Source of the DNA: Rodentibacter caecimuris
Lineage (GTDB): Bacteria > Pseudomonadota > Gammaproteobacteria > Enterobacterales > Pasteurellaceae
Reading direction: 5' to 3'
NCBI GenBank assembly: GCA_001998905.1
Contig: MLAA01000001.1
Coordinates: 1 to 64,000, forward strand
DNA: 64,000 nt
Both the position numbers and the translations under genes were made by a program. How positions within the stretch are numbered: position 1 is the first letter of the stretch; each line of letters begins with the position of its first letter. The notes under the pieces were generated by a model, which was not told the origin of the DNA, did no database searches, and saw nothing but the letters and a program-made list of their open reading frames with translations. Positions 1-8,389 of this stretch are shown piece by piece.

Positions 1-975
1 GGTAATAGTACTGTCAGCGGTAATAGCACTGTTATCGGTGATAGCTTAGTAAAAGGTAACTCCACTGTTGAAGGCGACAGCATTACTAAAGGTAACGCTA
101 CCTTTGCGAAGAATATAACCGTCAACGGAACAACCTCAACCAAAGATCTACAGGTTACGAATAATGCAACTATCACGAAAGTCTTAACGGTCGGTGGTAA
201 TAGTACTGTCAGCGGTAATAGCACTGTTATCGGTGATAGCTTAGTAAAAGGTAACTCCACTGTTGAAGGCGACAGCATTACTAAAGGTAACGCTACCTTT
301 GCGAAGAATATAACCGTCAACGGAACAACCTCAACCAAAGATCTACAGGTTACGAATAATGCAACTATCACGAAAGATTTAACTGTCGGTGGTAATAGTA
401 CTGTCAGCGGTAATAGCACTGTTATCGGTGATAGCTTAGTAAAAGGTAACTCCACTGTTGAGGGCGACAGCATTACTAAAGGTAACGCTACCTTTGCGAA
501 GAATATAACCGTCAACGGAACAACCTCAACCAAAGATCTACAGGTTACGAATAATGCAACTATCACGAAAGACTTAACTGTCGGTGGTAATAGTACTGTC
601 AGCGGTAATAGTACTGTTATCGGTAATAGCTTAGTGAAAGGTAACTCCACTGTTGAGGGCGACAGCATTACTAAAGGTAACGCTACCTTTGCGAAGAATA
701 TAACCGTCAACGGAACAACCTCAACCAAAGATCTACAAGTTACGAATAATGCAACTATCGCGAAAGATTTAACTGTCGGTGGTAATAGTACTGTCAGCGG
801 TAATAGCACTGTTATCGGTGATAGCTTAGTGAAAGGTAACTCCACTGTTGAAGGCGACAGCATTACTAAAGGTAACGCTACCTTTGCGAAAAATATAACC
901 GTTAACGGAACAACCTCAACCAAAGATCTACAAGTTACGAATAATGCAACTATCACGAAAGATTTAACTGTCGGT
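1..975 (+). repeat. Five tandem 195-bp repeats inside the adhesin gene
   Basis: Units begin at 1, 196, 391, 586 and 781, each exactly 195 bp (65 codons) and almost identical in DNA; a truncated unit starts at 976. Each unit translates as ten hexads plus one five-residue step. Shorter related units at about 1018, 1162 and 1270 are spaced 144 and 108 bp, which are multiples of 36 bp (12 residues). The array probably continues to the left of the window. Confidence 0.95.
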
Positions 976-1995
976 GGTAATAGTACTGTTATCGGTAATA
1001 GCTTAGTGAAAGGTAACTCCACTGTTGAGGGCGATAGTATTACTAAAGGCAATGTAACTGTTGGAAAAGATATTGTAGTTAACGGTAACAGTACAACAAA
1101 AGGTAATACCTTTGTTGAAGGAAATTCAACAGTTAACGGCAATAGTATTGTTAAAGGTAGCTCCACTGTTGAAGGCGACAGCATTACTAAAGGCAATGTA
1201 ACTGTTGGAAAAGATATTGTAGTTAACGGTAACAGTACCACAAAAGGTAATACCCTTGTTGAAGGCAATTCAACTGTTGAAGGCGATAGTATTACTAAAG
1301 GCAATGTAACCGTTGGAAAAGATATTGTAGTTAACGGTAACAGTACAACAAAAGGCGATTCCTCAATTGAAGGAAACCTCAATGTAACAGGTTCTACTGT
1401 CTTAAATGAAGTTATGATTAATAAATCCCTAACTTTAGCTGATAATGCAAAAATTGATTTAGGTAACTCAGATATTGAAGGTAGCTTTGATATTTATGGT
1501 GATGAAAGTAAAAAATCATTAAGCCAAGCCTTAACTCAATTACAGATGGCAGGACCTTTAGTTTACGTTGATCCACAAACAGGTAAAGATGTTCAACGTC
1601 ATACCGATGTAGTGAGACTTAATAGCGGTTCGGATAAACCTGTTCGAGTTACCAACGTCGCAGATCCGAAAGATATTAACGATGCAGTAAATTTAGGTTA
1701 CTTTAATAAGCAGCTATCATTAAATATGGGTGAAGTCCATAACCGTATTAATAGAGTGGACCGTCGCTTACGCAGTGGTATTGCGTCAGCGGTTGCGATG
1801 AGCTTATTACCACAATCTTATCGTGCAGGTGAAAGCATTATGAGTGTGGGTGGTGGTACATACCGTGGCGGTTCAGCTATCGCGGTAGGTTATTCAAAAG
1901 TAACGGATAACGGTCGGATTATTATCAAAATCGGTGGAAGCGCAAATAATTCGGGAGATTATGCTGGTGGCGCAGCAATTGGTTGGAAATTCTAA
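1..1995 (+). CDS. Trimeric autotransporter adhesin, C-terminal part (5' end outside window)
   Basis: The reading frame is open from base 1, so this is the end of a longer gene; the GTG at 634 lies inside a repeat and is not a real start. The first 975 bases are five near-identical 65-residue repeats built of hexads such as GNSTVE and GDSITK. A second block of related GNVTVGKDIVVN units follows to about residue 455. Then comes a neck motif (VTNVADPKDINDAVN) and a C-terminal YadA-type membrane anchor of about 90 residues ending in Phe, as expected for an outer-membrane beta barrel. Family knowledge: three chains form one barrel and display a fibrous stalk and head for adhesion. N-X-T sequons are extremely dense in the repeats (46 seen). 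Two hairpins follow the stop. The start, signal peptide and head cannot be seen. Confidence 0.9.
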   Translation, partial: GNSTVSGNSTVIGDSLVKGNSTVEGDSITKGNATFAKNITVNGTTSTKDLQVTNNATITKVLTVGGNSTVSGNSTVIGDSLVKGNSTVEGDSITKGNATFAKNITVNGTTSTKDLQVTNNATITKDLTVGGNSTVSGNSTVIGDSLVKGNSTVEGDSITKGNATFAKNITVNGTTSTKDLQVTNNATITKDLTVGGNSTVSGNSTVIGNSLVKGNSTVEGDSITKGNATFAKNITVNGTTSTKDLQVTNNATIAKDLTVGGNSTVSGNSTVIGDSLVKGNSTVEGDSITKGNATFAKNITVNGTTSTKDLQVTNNATITKDLTVGGNSTVIGNSLVKGNSTVEGDSITKGNVTVGKDIVVNGNSTTKGNTFVEGNSTVNGNSIVKGSSTVEGDSITKGNVTVGKDIVVNGNSTTKGNTLVEGNSTVEGDSITKGNVTVGKDIVVNGNSTTKGDSSIEGNLNVTGSTVLNEVMINKSLTLADNAKIDLGNSDIEGSFDIYGDESKKSLSQALTQLQMAGPLVYVDPQTGKDVQRHTDVVRLNSGSDKPVRVTNVADPKDINDAVNLGYFNKQLSLNMGEVHNRINRVDRRLRSGIASAVAMSLLPQSYRAGESIMSVGGGTYRGGSAIAVGYSKVTDNGRIIIKIGGSANNSGDYAGGAAIGWKF

Positions 1996-2013
1996 TTAGT
2001 TGTCTTTAACTTT

Positions 2014-2050
2014 AAAGTGCGGTCAAAAATCCTAGAGATTTCCGCACTTT
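2014..2050 (+). terminator. Facing uptake-signal pair, probable terminator
   Basis: AAAGTGCGG at 2014-2022 faces CCGCACTTT at 2042-2050, giving a 9-bp stem just after the adhesin stop. Facing uptake signals are a known form of intrinsic terminator in Pasteurellaceae. Confidence 0.75.
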
Positions 2051-2062
2051 CTCTGAATATAA

Positions 2063-2100
2063 AATAATCCGATAAGCTTAGGCTTATCGGATTATTATTT
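2063..2100. terminator. Bidirectional terminator between adhesin and mazG
   Basis: A perfect 15-bp stem (2063-2077 with 2082-2096) with a 4-base loop, T-rich on both flanks, lies between the convergent adhesin and mazG genes. Confidence 0.85.
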
Positions 2101-2132
2101 TAGATAACTTTCTGCTTACATGTCTTTGTTGT

Positions 2133-2930
2133 CTATGATGATTGGTTTTCCTTTTCTTTGACTAAATTCCATAATATATCCATTTCACATAACGAGGTAT
2201 TCTTAGGTGTTTTACCTTGCCGTTCCAACAAAGATTCTACTGCTCTGAAACGCATTTCAAATTTTATATTGGCCTTACGCAAACTTTCTTCCGGAGAACA
2301 GCGAAGATGACGAGCAAGGTTGACTACAGAGAAAAGCAAATCGCCAATTTCCTCTTCAATCAGGGTTTGAGAAATCTCATTTTTATCCAATTCAGCTCGC
2401 ACTTCCGCCAATTCTTCATTGACTTTATCAAAAACGAGTTTGGTTTCATTCCAATCAAACCCAACTTTAGCACAACGTTTTTGTAATTTTTCGGCACGCA
2501 ACAAAGCAGGGAAAGCTTGGGGAATATTATCCAAAATAGAGGATTCACCTTTTTCTTTACGTTCGTTATCCTTCATCTCATTCCAACGGAGTAACGCTTG
2601 CTCGGCATTTTGGGCTTTATGTTCACCAAATACATGAGGATGCCGACGAATAATTTTTTCCGCCACTTCATTTACGACATCATTAAAAGTGAAATTATTT
2701 TCTTCCGCCGCCAACTGGCTAAGAAAAACTACTTGGAGCAATAAATCACCCAACTCTTCACGCAAATTTATCGTATCTTTTTGTTGAATAGCTTCAATGA
2801 CTTCATAGGTCTCTTCGGTTAAACAGGGAATTATCGTTTCATAAGTTTGCTGTAAATCCCAAGGACAGCCACTGTTAGGATTACGCAATTGAGCAATAAT
2901 ATTGACAAAATCTTGGATGCTATATGACAT
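2133..2930 (-). CDS. mazG: Nucleoside triphosphate pyrophosphohydrolase MazG
   Basis: This cytoplasmic enzyme hydrolyses NTPs and dNTPs to the monophosphate and pyrophosphate, and lowers (p)ppGpp effects in E. coli. At 265 residues it has the usual length. Two MazG all-alpha domains are visible: the first has the metal-binding pattern EE(39-40)..E43 and EELGD (58-62), the second has EEEIGDLLF near residue 193. GCPWD near residue 21 is a family hallmark. A weak AGGTC lies about 8 bases before the ATG. It converges on the adhesin gene and is followed upstream by an MgtC-family gene on the same strand 87 bp away, probably a separate unit. Confidence 0.95.
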   Translation of the reverse strand: MSYSIQDFVNIIAQLRNPNSGCPWDLQQTYETIIPCLTEETYEVIEAIQQKDTINLREELGDLLLQVVFLSQLAAEENNFTFNDVVNEVAEKIIRRHPHVFGEHKAQNAEQALLRWNEMKDNERKEKGESSILDNIPQAFPALLRAEKLQKRCAKVGFDWNETKLVFDKVNEELAEVRAELDKNEISQTLIEEEIGDLLFSVVNLARHLRCSPEESLRKANIKFEMRFRAVESLLERQGKTPKNTSLCEMDILWNLVKEKENQSS

Positions 2931-3017
2931 ATCATTTGACCTATAAATATAGAGGAAATAAAAATTAGAGACTAAAAATAAGATATTTTACACAATATCT
3001 TAAAAATTACCTGCACT

Positions 3018-3734
3018 TTAACTTTCTAAATCGACACTTAAAATATCTTCTTCTTCCTTTAACAAGGTAAATATATCTTGAATCATCGCTTTATCTATTG
3101 TTAAGCAGCGAATATGTAATCGAATGTCGCCATTACTTTGATCTTTAACGAAAATATGTTCAATATGGTAATTGTTTTTTATTAACAATTCTGTCACTTT
3201 GGAAATAGCAATAGAAGATCGAAGTAAAATATTTAATTTCGTTTTCTTTTTACGGCTTCTACGGTGAATAAAACGTTGTACCATAGGGCTTAAACGAATA
3301 GAGACCAAAATCATTAATGTGGCGATAATTGCATCAAAGAAAAATCCTGCGCCTGCCGCTATACCAATACCGGCAGCAGCCCAGATAATTGCTGCTGTCG
3401 TCAAACCGGATATTGCATCATTATTTTTGCGTAGAATAACACCAGCCCCAAGAAAACCAATGCCGCTAATAACTTGAGCAGCAAGACGCATAGGATCAGT
3501 ACGAATATTTTCTGATACATGGGCATAATATTCCGCGGATTGAATAGAGACAATAGTCAGCACACAAGTGGTAACGGCAATAATGACACAGGTTTTTACT
3601 CCGACTGGTTTGCGTTTAAGTTCCCTTTCCAAACCTATTGTACCACCCAATAACATTGCCAATAGCATTTTACCGAATATAGTTAGATGTGTAGAATGAA
3701 AAAGTGTGGTCAAAAAATCAGGAGAAATGTTCAT
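3018..3734 (-). CDS. MgtC/SapB family inner-membrane protein
   Basis: At 238 residues, it has several hydrophobic segments in the first ~155 residues with the family signature GGTIGLERELKRKPVG (about 31-46) and AAQVISGIGFLGAG (about 85-98). The C-terminal ~75 residues look like the soluble ACT-like domain of longer MgtC-type proteins. Members are linked to magnesium limitation, acid stress and intramacrophage survival, but the E. coli relative YhiD is poorly characterised, so the role here is uncertain. No clear Shine-Dalgarno sequence precedes the ATG. It is divergent from rimO, with 163 bp between them. Confidence 0.85.
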   Translation of the reverse strand: MNISPDFLTTLFHSTHLTIFGKMLLAMLLGGTIGLERELKRKPVGVKTCVIIAVTTCVLTIVSIQSAEYYAHVSENIRTDPMRLAAQVISGIGFLGAGVILRKNNDAISGLTTAAIIWAAAGIGIAAGAGFFFDAIIATLMILVSIRLSPMVQRFIHRRSRKKKTKLNILLRSSIAISKVTELLIKNNYHIEHIFVKDQSNGDIRLHIRCLTIDKAMIQDIFTLLKEEEDILSVDLES

Positions 3735-3897
3735 GTGGATAGTCTTTTTAGTTGTTTATAGATTGTCGATTGTAGCTTTTTCACTAAATAAAATATAGGC
3801 TTTTACAATCTTTTACATTTAGAACATCGCCTTTCCTATTGAAATTTTGTACAATCAGCCGTTTTAAATCTATACATACAAAAATATTGGGATTTTT

Positions 3898-5229
3898 ATG
3901 AGTTCAACACCGAATATTGGTTTTGTCAGTTTAGGCTGCCCGAAAAACTTGGTTGATTCGGAGCGAATTTTAACAGAACTCCGTGCCGACGGTTATAATA
4001 TTATTCCTAGTTATGAAGGCGCAGATTTGGTTATTGTCAATACTTGTGGTTTTATCGATAGTGCAGTACAAGAATCGTTAGAAAGTATAGGCGAAGCACT
4101 GGAAGCAAATGGAAAAGTGATTGTTACCGGTTGTTTAGGTGCGAAAGAAAACCAAATTAGGGAAGTTCACCCGAAAGTATTAGAAATCACCGGCCCTCAT
4201 AGCTACGAAACGGTAATGAAACACGTTCATAAATATGTACCGAAGCCGGCATATAGCCCTTATACCAGCCTTGTGCCTAAGCAAGGCGTAAAATTAACCC
4301 CAAAACATTACGCTTATCTGAAAATTTCCGAAGGCTGTGATCACCGTTGTACTTTCTGTATTATTCCGTCAATGCGCGGAGATTTGGACAGCCGATCTAT
4401 CGTCCAAATATTAGACGAAGCCAAGCGTTTAGTTGATGCTGGTGTAAAAGAAATTTTGATCGTTTCACAAGATACCTCTGCCTATGCACTCGATAAAAAT
4501 CGTCATGAAGGAACAAAAACGGTATTTTGGAACGGAATGCCAATTAAAAATGATTTATTGACGTTATGTGAAAAATTAGGTTCGCTTGGAATATGGGTAC
4601 GCTTGCATTATGTTTATCCTTATCCACACGTTGATAATTTAATTCCATTAATGGCTGAAGGCAAAATTCTACCATATTTGGATATTCCATTGCAGCACGC
4701 CAGTCCAAAAATTCTTAAAGCCATGAAACGCCCGGGTTCTATTGAACGAACCTTAGAACGTATAAAAAAATGGCGCGAAATTTGTCCGCACTTGACTTTA
4801 CGTTCCACATTTATTGTCGGTTTTCCAGGGGAAACAGAGGAAGATTTCCAAATGTTATTGGATTTCTTACAGCAAGCGCAACTTGACCGAGTCGGCTGTT
4901 TCAAGTTTAGTCCGGTAGAAGGTGCGCCAGCAACAGAAATGGCGGAACAAGTGCCTGAAGAAATCAAAGAACAGCGTTTTCATCGTTTTATGCAGTTACA
5001 ACAACAGATCTCAGCCGAGCGTTTACAGCGAAAAATTGGGCAAACTTTGGATGTTATTATTGATGAAATTGATGAAGAAGGTATTATTGGACGCTCAATG
5101 GCAGATGCTCCAGAGATTGATGGTGTAATTTATATCGATAATCTATCGAATAATGAGGTTAAAGTCGGTGAGATTATTCCGGTTACTATTACTGCTGCAG
5201 ATGAATACGATTTATGGGGAACTTATTAA
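3898..5229 (+). CDS. rimO: Ribosomal protein S12 methylthiotransferase RimO
   Basis: This radical-SAM enzyme adds a methylthio group to the conserved aspartate of ribosomal protein S12. The 443 residues hold, in order, an N-terminal UPF0004 domain with three cluster cysteines (GCPKN, NTCGF, TGCLG), a radical-SAM domain with the Cx3Cx2C motif GCDHRCTFC, and a C-terminal TRAM domain. It is 68 bp upstream of ngt with no terminator between, so the two are probably cotranscribed. From memory, A. pleuropneumoniae also places rimO with ngt. Confidence 0.96.
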   Translation: MSSTPNIGFVSLGCPKNLVDSERILTELRADGYNIIPSYEGADLVIVNTCGFIDSAVQESLESIGEALEANGKVIVTGCLGAKENQIREVHPKVLEITGPHSYETVMKHVHKYVPKPAYSPYTSLVPKQGVKLTPKHYAYLKISEGCDHRCTFCIIPSMRGDLDSRSIVQILDEAKRLVDAGVKEILIVSQDTSAYALDKNRHEGTKTVFWNGMPIKNDLLTLCEKLGSLGIWVRLHYVYPYPHVDNLIPLMAEGKILPYLDIPLQHASPKILKAMKRPGSIERTLERIKKWREICPHLTLRSTFIVGFPGETEEDFQMLLDFLQQAQLDRVGCFKFSPVEGAPATEMAEQVPEEIKEQRFHRFMQLQQQISAERLQRKIGQTLDVIIDEIDEEGIIGRSMADAPEIDGVIYIDNLSNNEVKVGEIIPVTITAADEYDLWGTY

Positions 5230-5297
5230 GATTACGTTGTACAAAAGTGTGGTTGTTATTTTATAGTTTTAACTTATTAAAAAAGTAAGGAATATTT

Positions 5298-7343
5298 ATG
5301 TCAGAAAACCAAAAACCAAGCGTTATTCGCTTTGAACAAGCCGTTAAGACAAAAAATTATGAAAATGCTTGTTTAGAATTATTAGAAATTTTAGGCAAAA
5401 TTGACAGCAATTTTGGCGGAATTAACGATATTGAAATTGATATGCCTGAACAGTTGGCAGAATTAGAGAAAGAGAAAAATATCTATTTTTGTACTCGTAT
5501 GGCCGTTGCAATCACTGATCTATTTCAAGATCCTGCGTTGGATATCACAGATGCGGGAGCGCAGCGCTTCTTCGTATTACAACGTTGGATTAACTTAATT
5601 TTTGCCAGCTCACCGTTTGTAAATGCAGATCATATTTTGCGTTCTTATAATCGCAAACCCAAACCGGATAATCCGAACGATATTCATCTCGAACAAACGA
5701 AAAAAGCGTTAATTAAATTTGCTATCCTCTATCTACCGGAATCTAATGTTCAATTAAATCTTGATGCGATGTGGGAAGTTTCTCCAGAATTATGTGCCTC
5801 ACTATGCTTTGCTTTACAATCCCCACGTTTTATTGGAACCGAACATTCGTTTAATAAACGCGGTGCGATTTTACAATGGTTCCCTGAGAAACTGGCTCAA
5901 ATTGAAAATTTAAATCAGCTGCCTAGTGCTATTTCTCACGATGTATATATGCATTGTAGTTATGATATTGCTGCGAATAAACATAATGTGAAAAATGCCT
6001 TAAACCAAGTTATCCGCCGCCATTTAGTCAGCAATGGTTGGCAAGACAGACAAAATATTCAAGAAATCGGTTACCGTAATGGTAAACCTGTGATGGTTGT
6101 ATTATTAGAGCATTTCCATTCCGCCCATTCAATTTATCGCACCCACTCTACCTCCATGATTGCCGCTCGCGAGCATTTCCATTTAATCGGATTAGGTGGC
6201 GATGCAGTCGATCAGGCTGGTCGCGATGTATTTGATGAATTTCATATTGTGCAAGGCAATAATATCTTTGAAAAATTAGAGCAATTAAAAGGTATTTGTA
6301 CAGAAAGTGGCGCAGCTATTTTTTATATGCCAAGTATTGGTATGGATTTAACCACAATTTTCGCTAGCAATACGCGTTTAGCACCGATTCAAGCTATTGC
6401 TTTAGGGCACCCAGCAACTACTCACTCCGAATTTATTGAGTATGTCATTGTTGAAGATGACTATGTGGGTTCAGAAGATTGCTTTAGTGAGAAACTATTA
6501 CGTTTACCAAAAGATGCCTTGCCTTATGTGCCGTCTGCTTTAGCACCAACCTCAGTGGAATACCGTATGCGTGAGAATCCAGAAGTTGTTAATATTGGTA
6601 TCGCATCAACTACGATGAAATTAAATCCTTACTTCTTAAAAGCTTTGCAAGCTATTCGGGATCGCGCCAAAGTGAAGGTACATTTCCACTTTGCGTTGGG
6701 ACAATCTTCCGGTATTACTCACCCCTATGTAGAACGTTTTATTAAAACTTATTTAGGAGATAGCGCAACTGCACATCCTCACTCGCCGTATCATCAATAT
6801 CTTAACATTTTGCATAACTGCGATATGATGGTAAATCCGTTCCCATTTGGAAATACCAACGGTATTATTGATATGGTTACTTTAGGTCTGGTCGGAATAT
6901 GTAAAACAGGACCTGAAGTTCACGAACATATTGACGAGGGACTATTTAAACGTTTAGGTTTACCTGAATGGTTAATTGCTGATACGGTAGACGAATATGT
7001 TGAACGGGCACTACGATTAGCAGAAAATCATCAAGAACGTTTAGAATTGCGTCGCCACATTATTGAAAATAATGGATTACAAACTTTATTTAGCGGGGAT
7101 CCTCGTCCAATGGGACAAGTCTTTGTCGCTAAGTTGAGAGAATGGGCCGAAAACCTCCAAATCAAATTAGATTTAGCTGAAAATAAAGCGGAAAGTGCGG
7201 TCAAAAATCAGCCTAAAAAAGCCAAAACGGTAAAATCGGAAGACAAAAAACCTACTACAAGAAAAACAACAGCAAGAAAAAGTTCGGTGAAAAAAGCTGA
7301 CCCAAAACCTACTGAGGTAAAAACTCGAAAAACTGCAAAATAA
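5298..7343 (+). CDS. ngt: Cytoplasmic N-glycosyltransferase, HMW1C/NGT family (GT41)
   Basis: This enzyme transfers a hexose (glucose in the A. pleuropneumoniae enzyme) from the UDP-sugar to asparagine in N-X-S/T sequons of adhesins in the cytoplasm, before export. The sequence follows the A. pleuropneumoniae NGT closely as I know it: an N-terminal all-alpha domain, then GT-B halves with SHDVYMHCSYD, HSAHSIYRTHSTS, YMPSIGMD and the donor-side motif NPFPFGNTNGIIDMV. That protein is about 620 residues; this one has 681. The extra residues 631-681 form a lysine-rich tail (18 of 51 are Lys or Arg), and the base sequence at its start contains an uptake signal at 7191-7206. A strong terminator follows, and no partner alpha-glucosyltransferase gene (agt) is next to it. 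Start: GTAAGGA lies before the ATG. Confidence 0.95.
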   Translation: MSENQKPSVIRFEQAVKTKNYENACLELLEILGKIDSNFGGINDIEIDMPEQLAELEKEKNIYFCTRMAVAITDLFQDPALDITDAGAQRFFVLQRWINLIFASSPFVNADHILRSYNRKPKPDNPNDIHLEQTKKALIKFAILYLPESNVQLNLDAMWEVSPELCASLCFALQSPRFIGTEHSFNKRGAILQWFPEKLAQIENLNQLPSAISHDVYMHCSYDIAANKHNVKNALNQVIRRHLVSNGWQDRQNIQEIGYRNGKPVMVVLLEHFHSAHSIYRTHSTSMIAAREHFHLIGLGGDAVDQAGRDVFDEFHIVQGNNIFEKLEQLKGICTESGAAIFYMPSIGMDLTTIFASNTRLAPIQAIALGHPATTHSEFIEYVIVEDDYVGSEDCFSEKLLRLPKDALPYVPSALAPTSVEYRMRENPEVVNIGIASTTMKLNPYFLKALQAIRDRAKVKVHFHFALGQSSGITHPYVERFIKTYLGDSATAHPHSPYHQYLNILHNCDMMVNPFPFGNTNGIIDMVTLGLVGICKTGPEVHEHIDEGLFKRLGLPEWLIADTVDEYVERALRLAENHQERLELRRHIIENNGLQTLFSGDPRPMGQVFVAKLREWAENLQIKLDLAENKAESAVKNQPKKAKTVKSEDKKPTTRKTTARKSSVKKADPKPTEVKTRKTAK

Positions 7344-7361
7344 TATTTTGTAAAAATAACT

Positions 7362-7390
7362 AAACCCTGTACAACTCGTACAGGGTTTTT
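7362..7390 (+). terminator. Terminator after ngt
   Basis: An 11-bp perfect stem (7362-7372 with 7378-7388), 5-base loop and T run end the rimO-ngt unit. Confidence 0.9.
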
Positions 7391-7414
7391 CATCATCATA
7401 AAAGAAGGAAGAAA

Positions 7415-7894
7415 ATGAAAGTCGTTAATATTTTATTTGTCTGTTTAGGTAATATTTGTCGCTCTCCAATGGCAGAATATATTATGCGGAATAAAGTGGA
7501 CAAAGCGGGTTTAGCGCAATGTATTCATATTGAAAGCGCTGGAACGTCCGGTTGGCATAATGGCGAAAATATGCACTGTGGAACGACAGAGATACTTGAT
7601 TTACATAAAATCCCAAGTCAGGGATTTAGCAGCCGAAAAGTGCGCTCGGAAGATTGGCAGCATTTTGATTATATTGTAGCAATGGATAATAACAATTTAC
7701 AGGATCTTGAAACATTATTCGGAAAGCACCCTAAATTGTTTCAAATCACCATACTTTGTGAAAATCTCGGCATTGACCATATTCCTGATCCTTGGTACAC
7801 CCGCGATTTTAAGCAAACCTATGAATTATTGGATCAATGTTGTGATGCTCTCTTACAAAAGGTCAAACAGGAAAATAGACTTTCAATTTTGTGA
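7415..7894 (+). CDS. Low-molecular-weight protein tyrosine phosphatase
   Basis: The 159-residue protein has the phosphate-binding loop CLGNICRS with nucleophile Cys10 and Arg16, and the general-acid Asp125 in DPW near the C terminus, so it should be active. Family members dephosphorylate phosphotyrosine proteins; some bacterial ones (Wzb, Etp) pair with capsule tyrosine kinases, but no kinase or capsule gene is adjacent, so the substrate is unknown. GAAGGAAG precedes the ATG. It lies after the ngt terminator and is probably transcribed separately. Confidence 0.92.
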   Translation: MKVVNILFVCLGNICRSPMAEYIMRNKVDKAGLAQCIHIESAGTSGWHNGENMHCGTTEILDLHKIPSQGFSSRKVRSEDWQHFDYIVAMDNNNLQDLETLFGKHPKLFQITILCENLGIDHIPDPWYTRDFKQTYELLDQCCDALLQKVKQENRLSIL

Positions 7895-7981
7895 TCATTG
7901 ACACATTAATTTTGGCGAAAACTCGGTAAGATAAAGCGGTATAGTAATTCGCTATATGATCTTTTTATTTTAGGAGTTTTT

Positions 7982-8194
7982 ATGTTTCCGGAATTTCGTG
8001 ATTTAATTAGTCGCTTAAAAAGCGAAGATGCACATTTTGCTCGTTTGTTTGATAAACATAACGAATTGGATCAAAAAGTTAAAAATATTGAGGCGAATAT
8101 TGAATTAGGTACTCATACCGAAGTGGAGAATCTAAAAAAAGAAAAATTACGCTTAAAGGACGAGATGTACACAATCTTGAAAAACTACAGTTAA
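7982..8194 (+). CDS. YdcH-like small protein (DUF465)
   Basis: A 70-residue, highly charged protein predicted to be nearly all helix and coiled coil (FRDLISRLKSEDAHF, then a heptad-like KVKNIEAN and VENLKKEKLRLKDEM). It matches the YdcH/DUF465 pattern of proteobacteria; its function is unknown. TAGGAG precedes the ATG, and a GC-rich terminator follows. Confidence 0.85.
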   Translation: MFPEFRDLISRLKSEDAHFARLFDKHNELDQKVKNIEANIELGTHTEVENLKKEKLRLKDEMYTILKNYS

Positions 8195-8208
8195 AATGAA
8201 TAAATTGT

Positions 8209-8235
8209 TGGGCGGTTTATCCGCCCATATTTTTA
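8209..8235 (+). terminator. Terminator after the ydcH-like gene
   Basis: Stem TGGGCGG/CCGCCCA (8209-8215 with 8221-8227), 5-base loop, followed by a T-rich run. Confidence 0.85.
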
Positions 8236-8389
8236 GCTTCAAAAATATGAACTAATAAAAAATGAGATCAATTCACGCCGAAAAATGTGATAGTGCGCAA
8301 AAAACTAACATTTTCTTCAATAGATTTTAAGTAACGCTACAATATTTTGTTATGATAATGTTAATTTCTCATTTCAAACGGTGTATCAA

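Noticed and set aside
634..636. GTG as start of a 453-residue protein
   Set aside because: The frame is open from base 1 and the codon lies inside a repeat also present upstream and downstream; it is an internal Val.
1..975. Regular repeats as a possible CRISPR array
   Set aside because: Units are 195 bp with no unique spacers, stay in one reading frame and encode adhesin.
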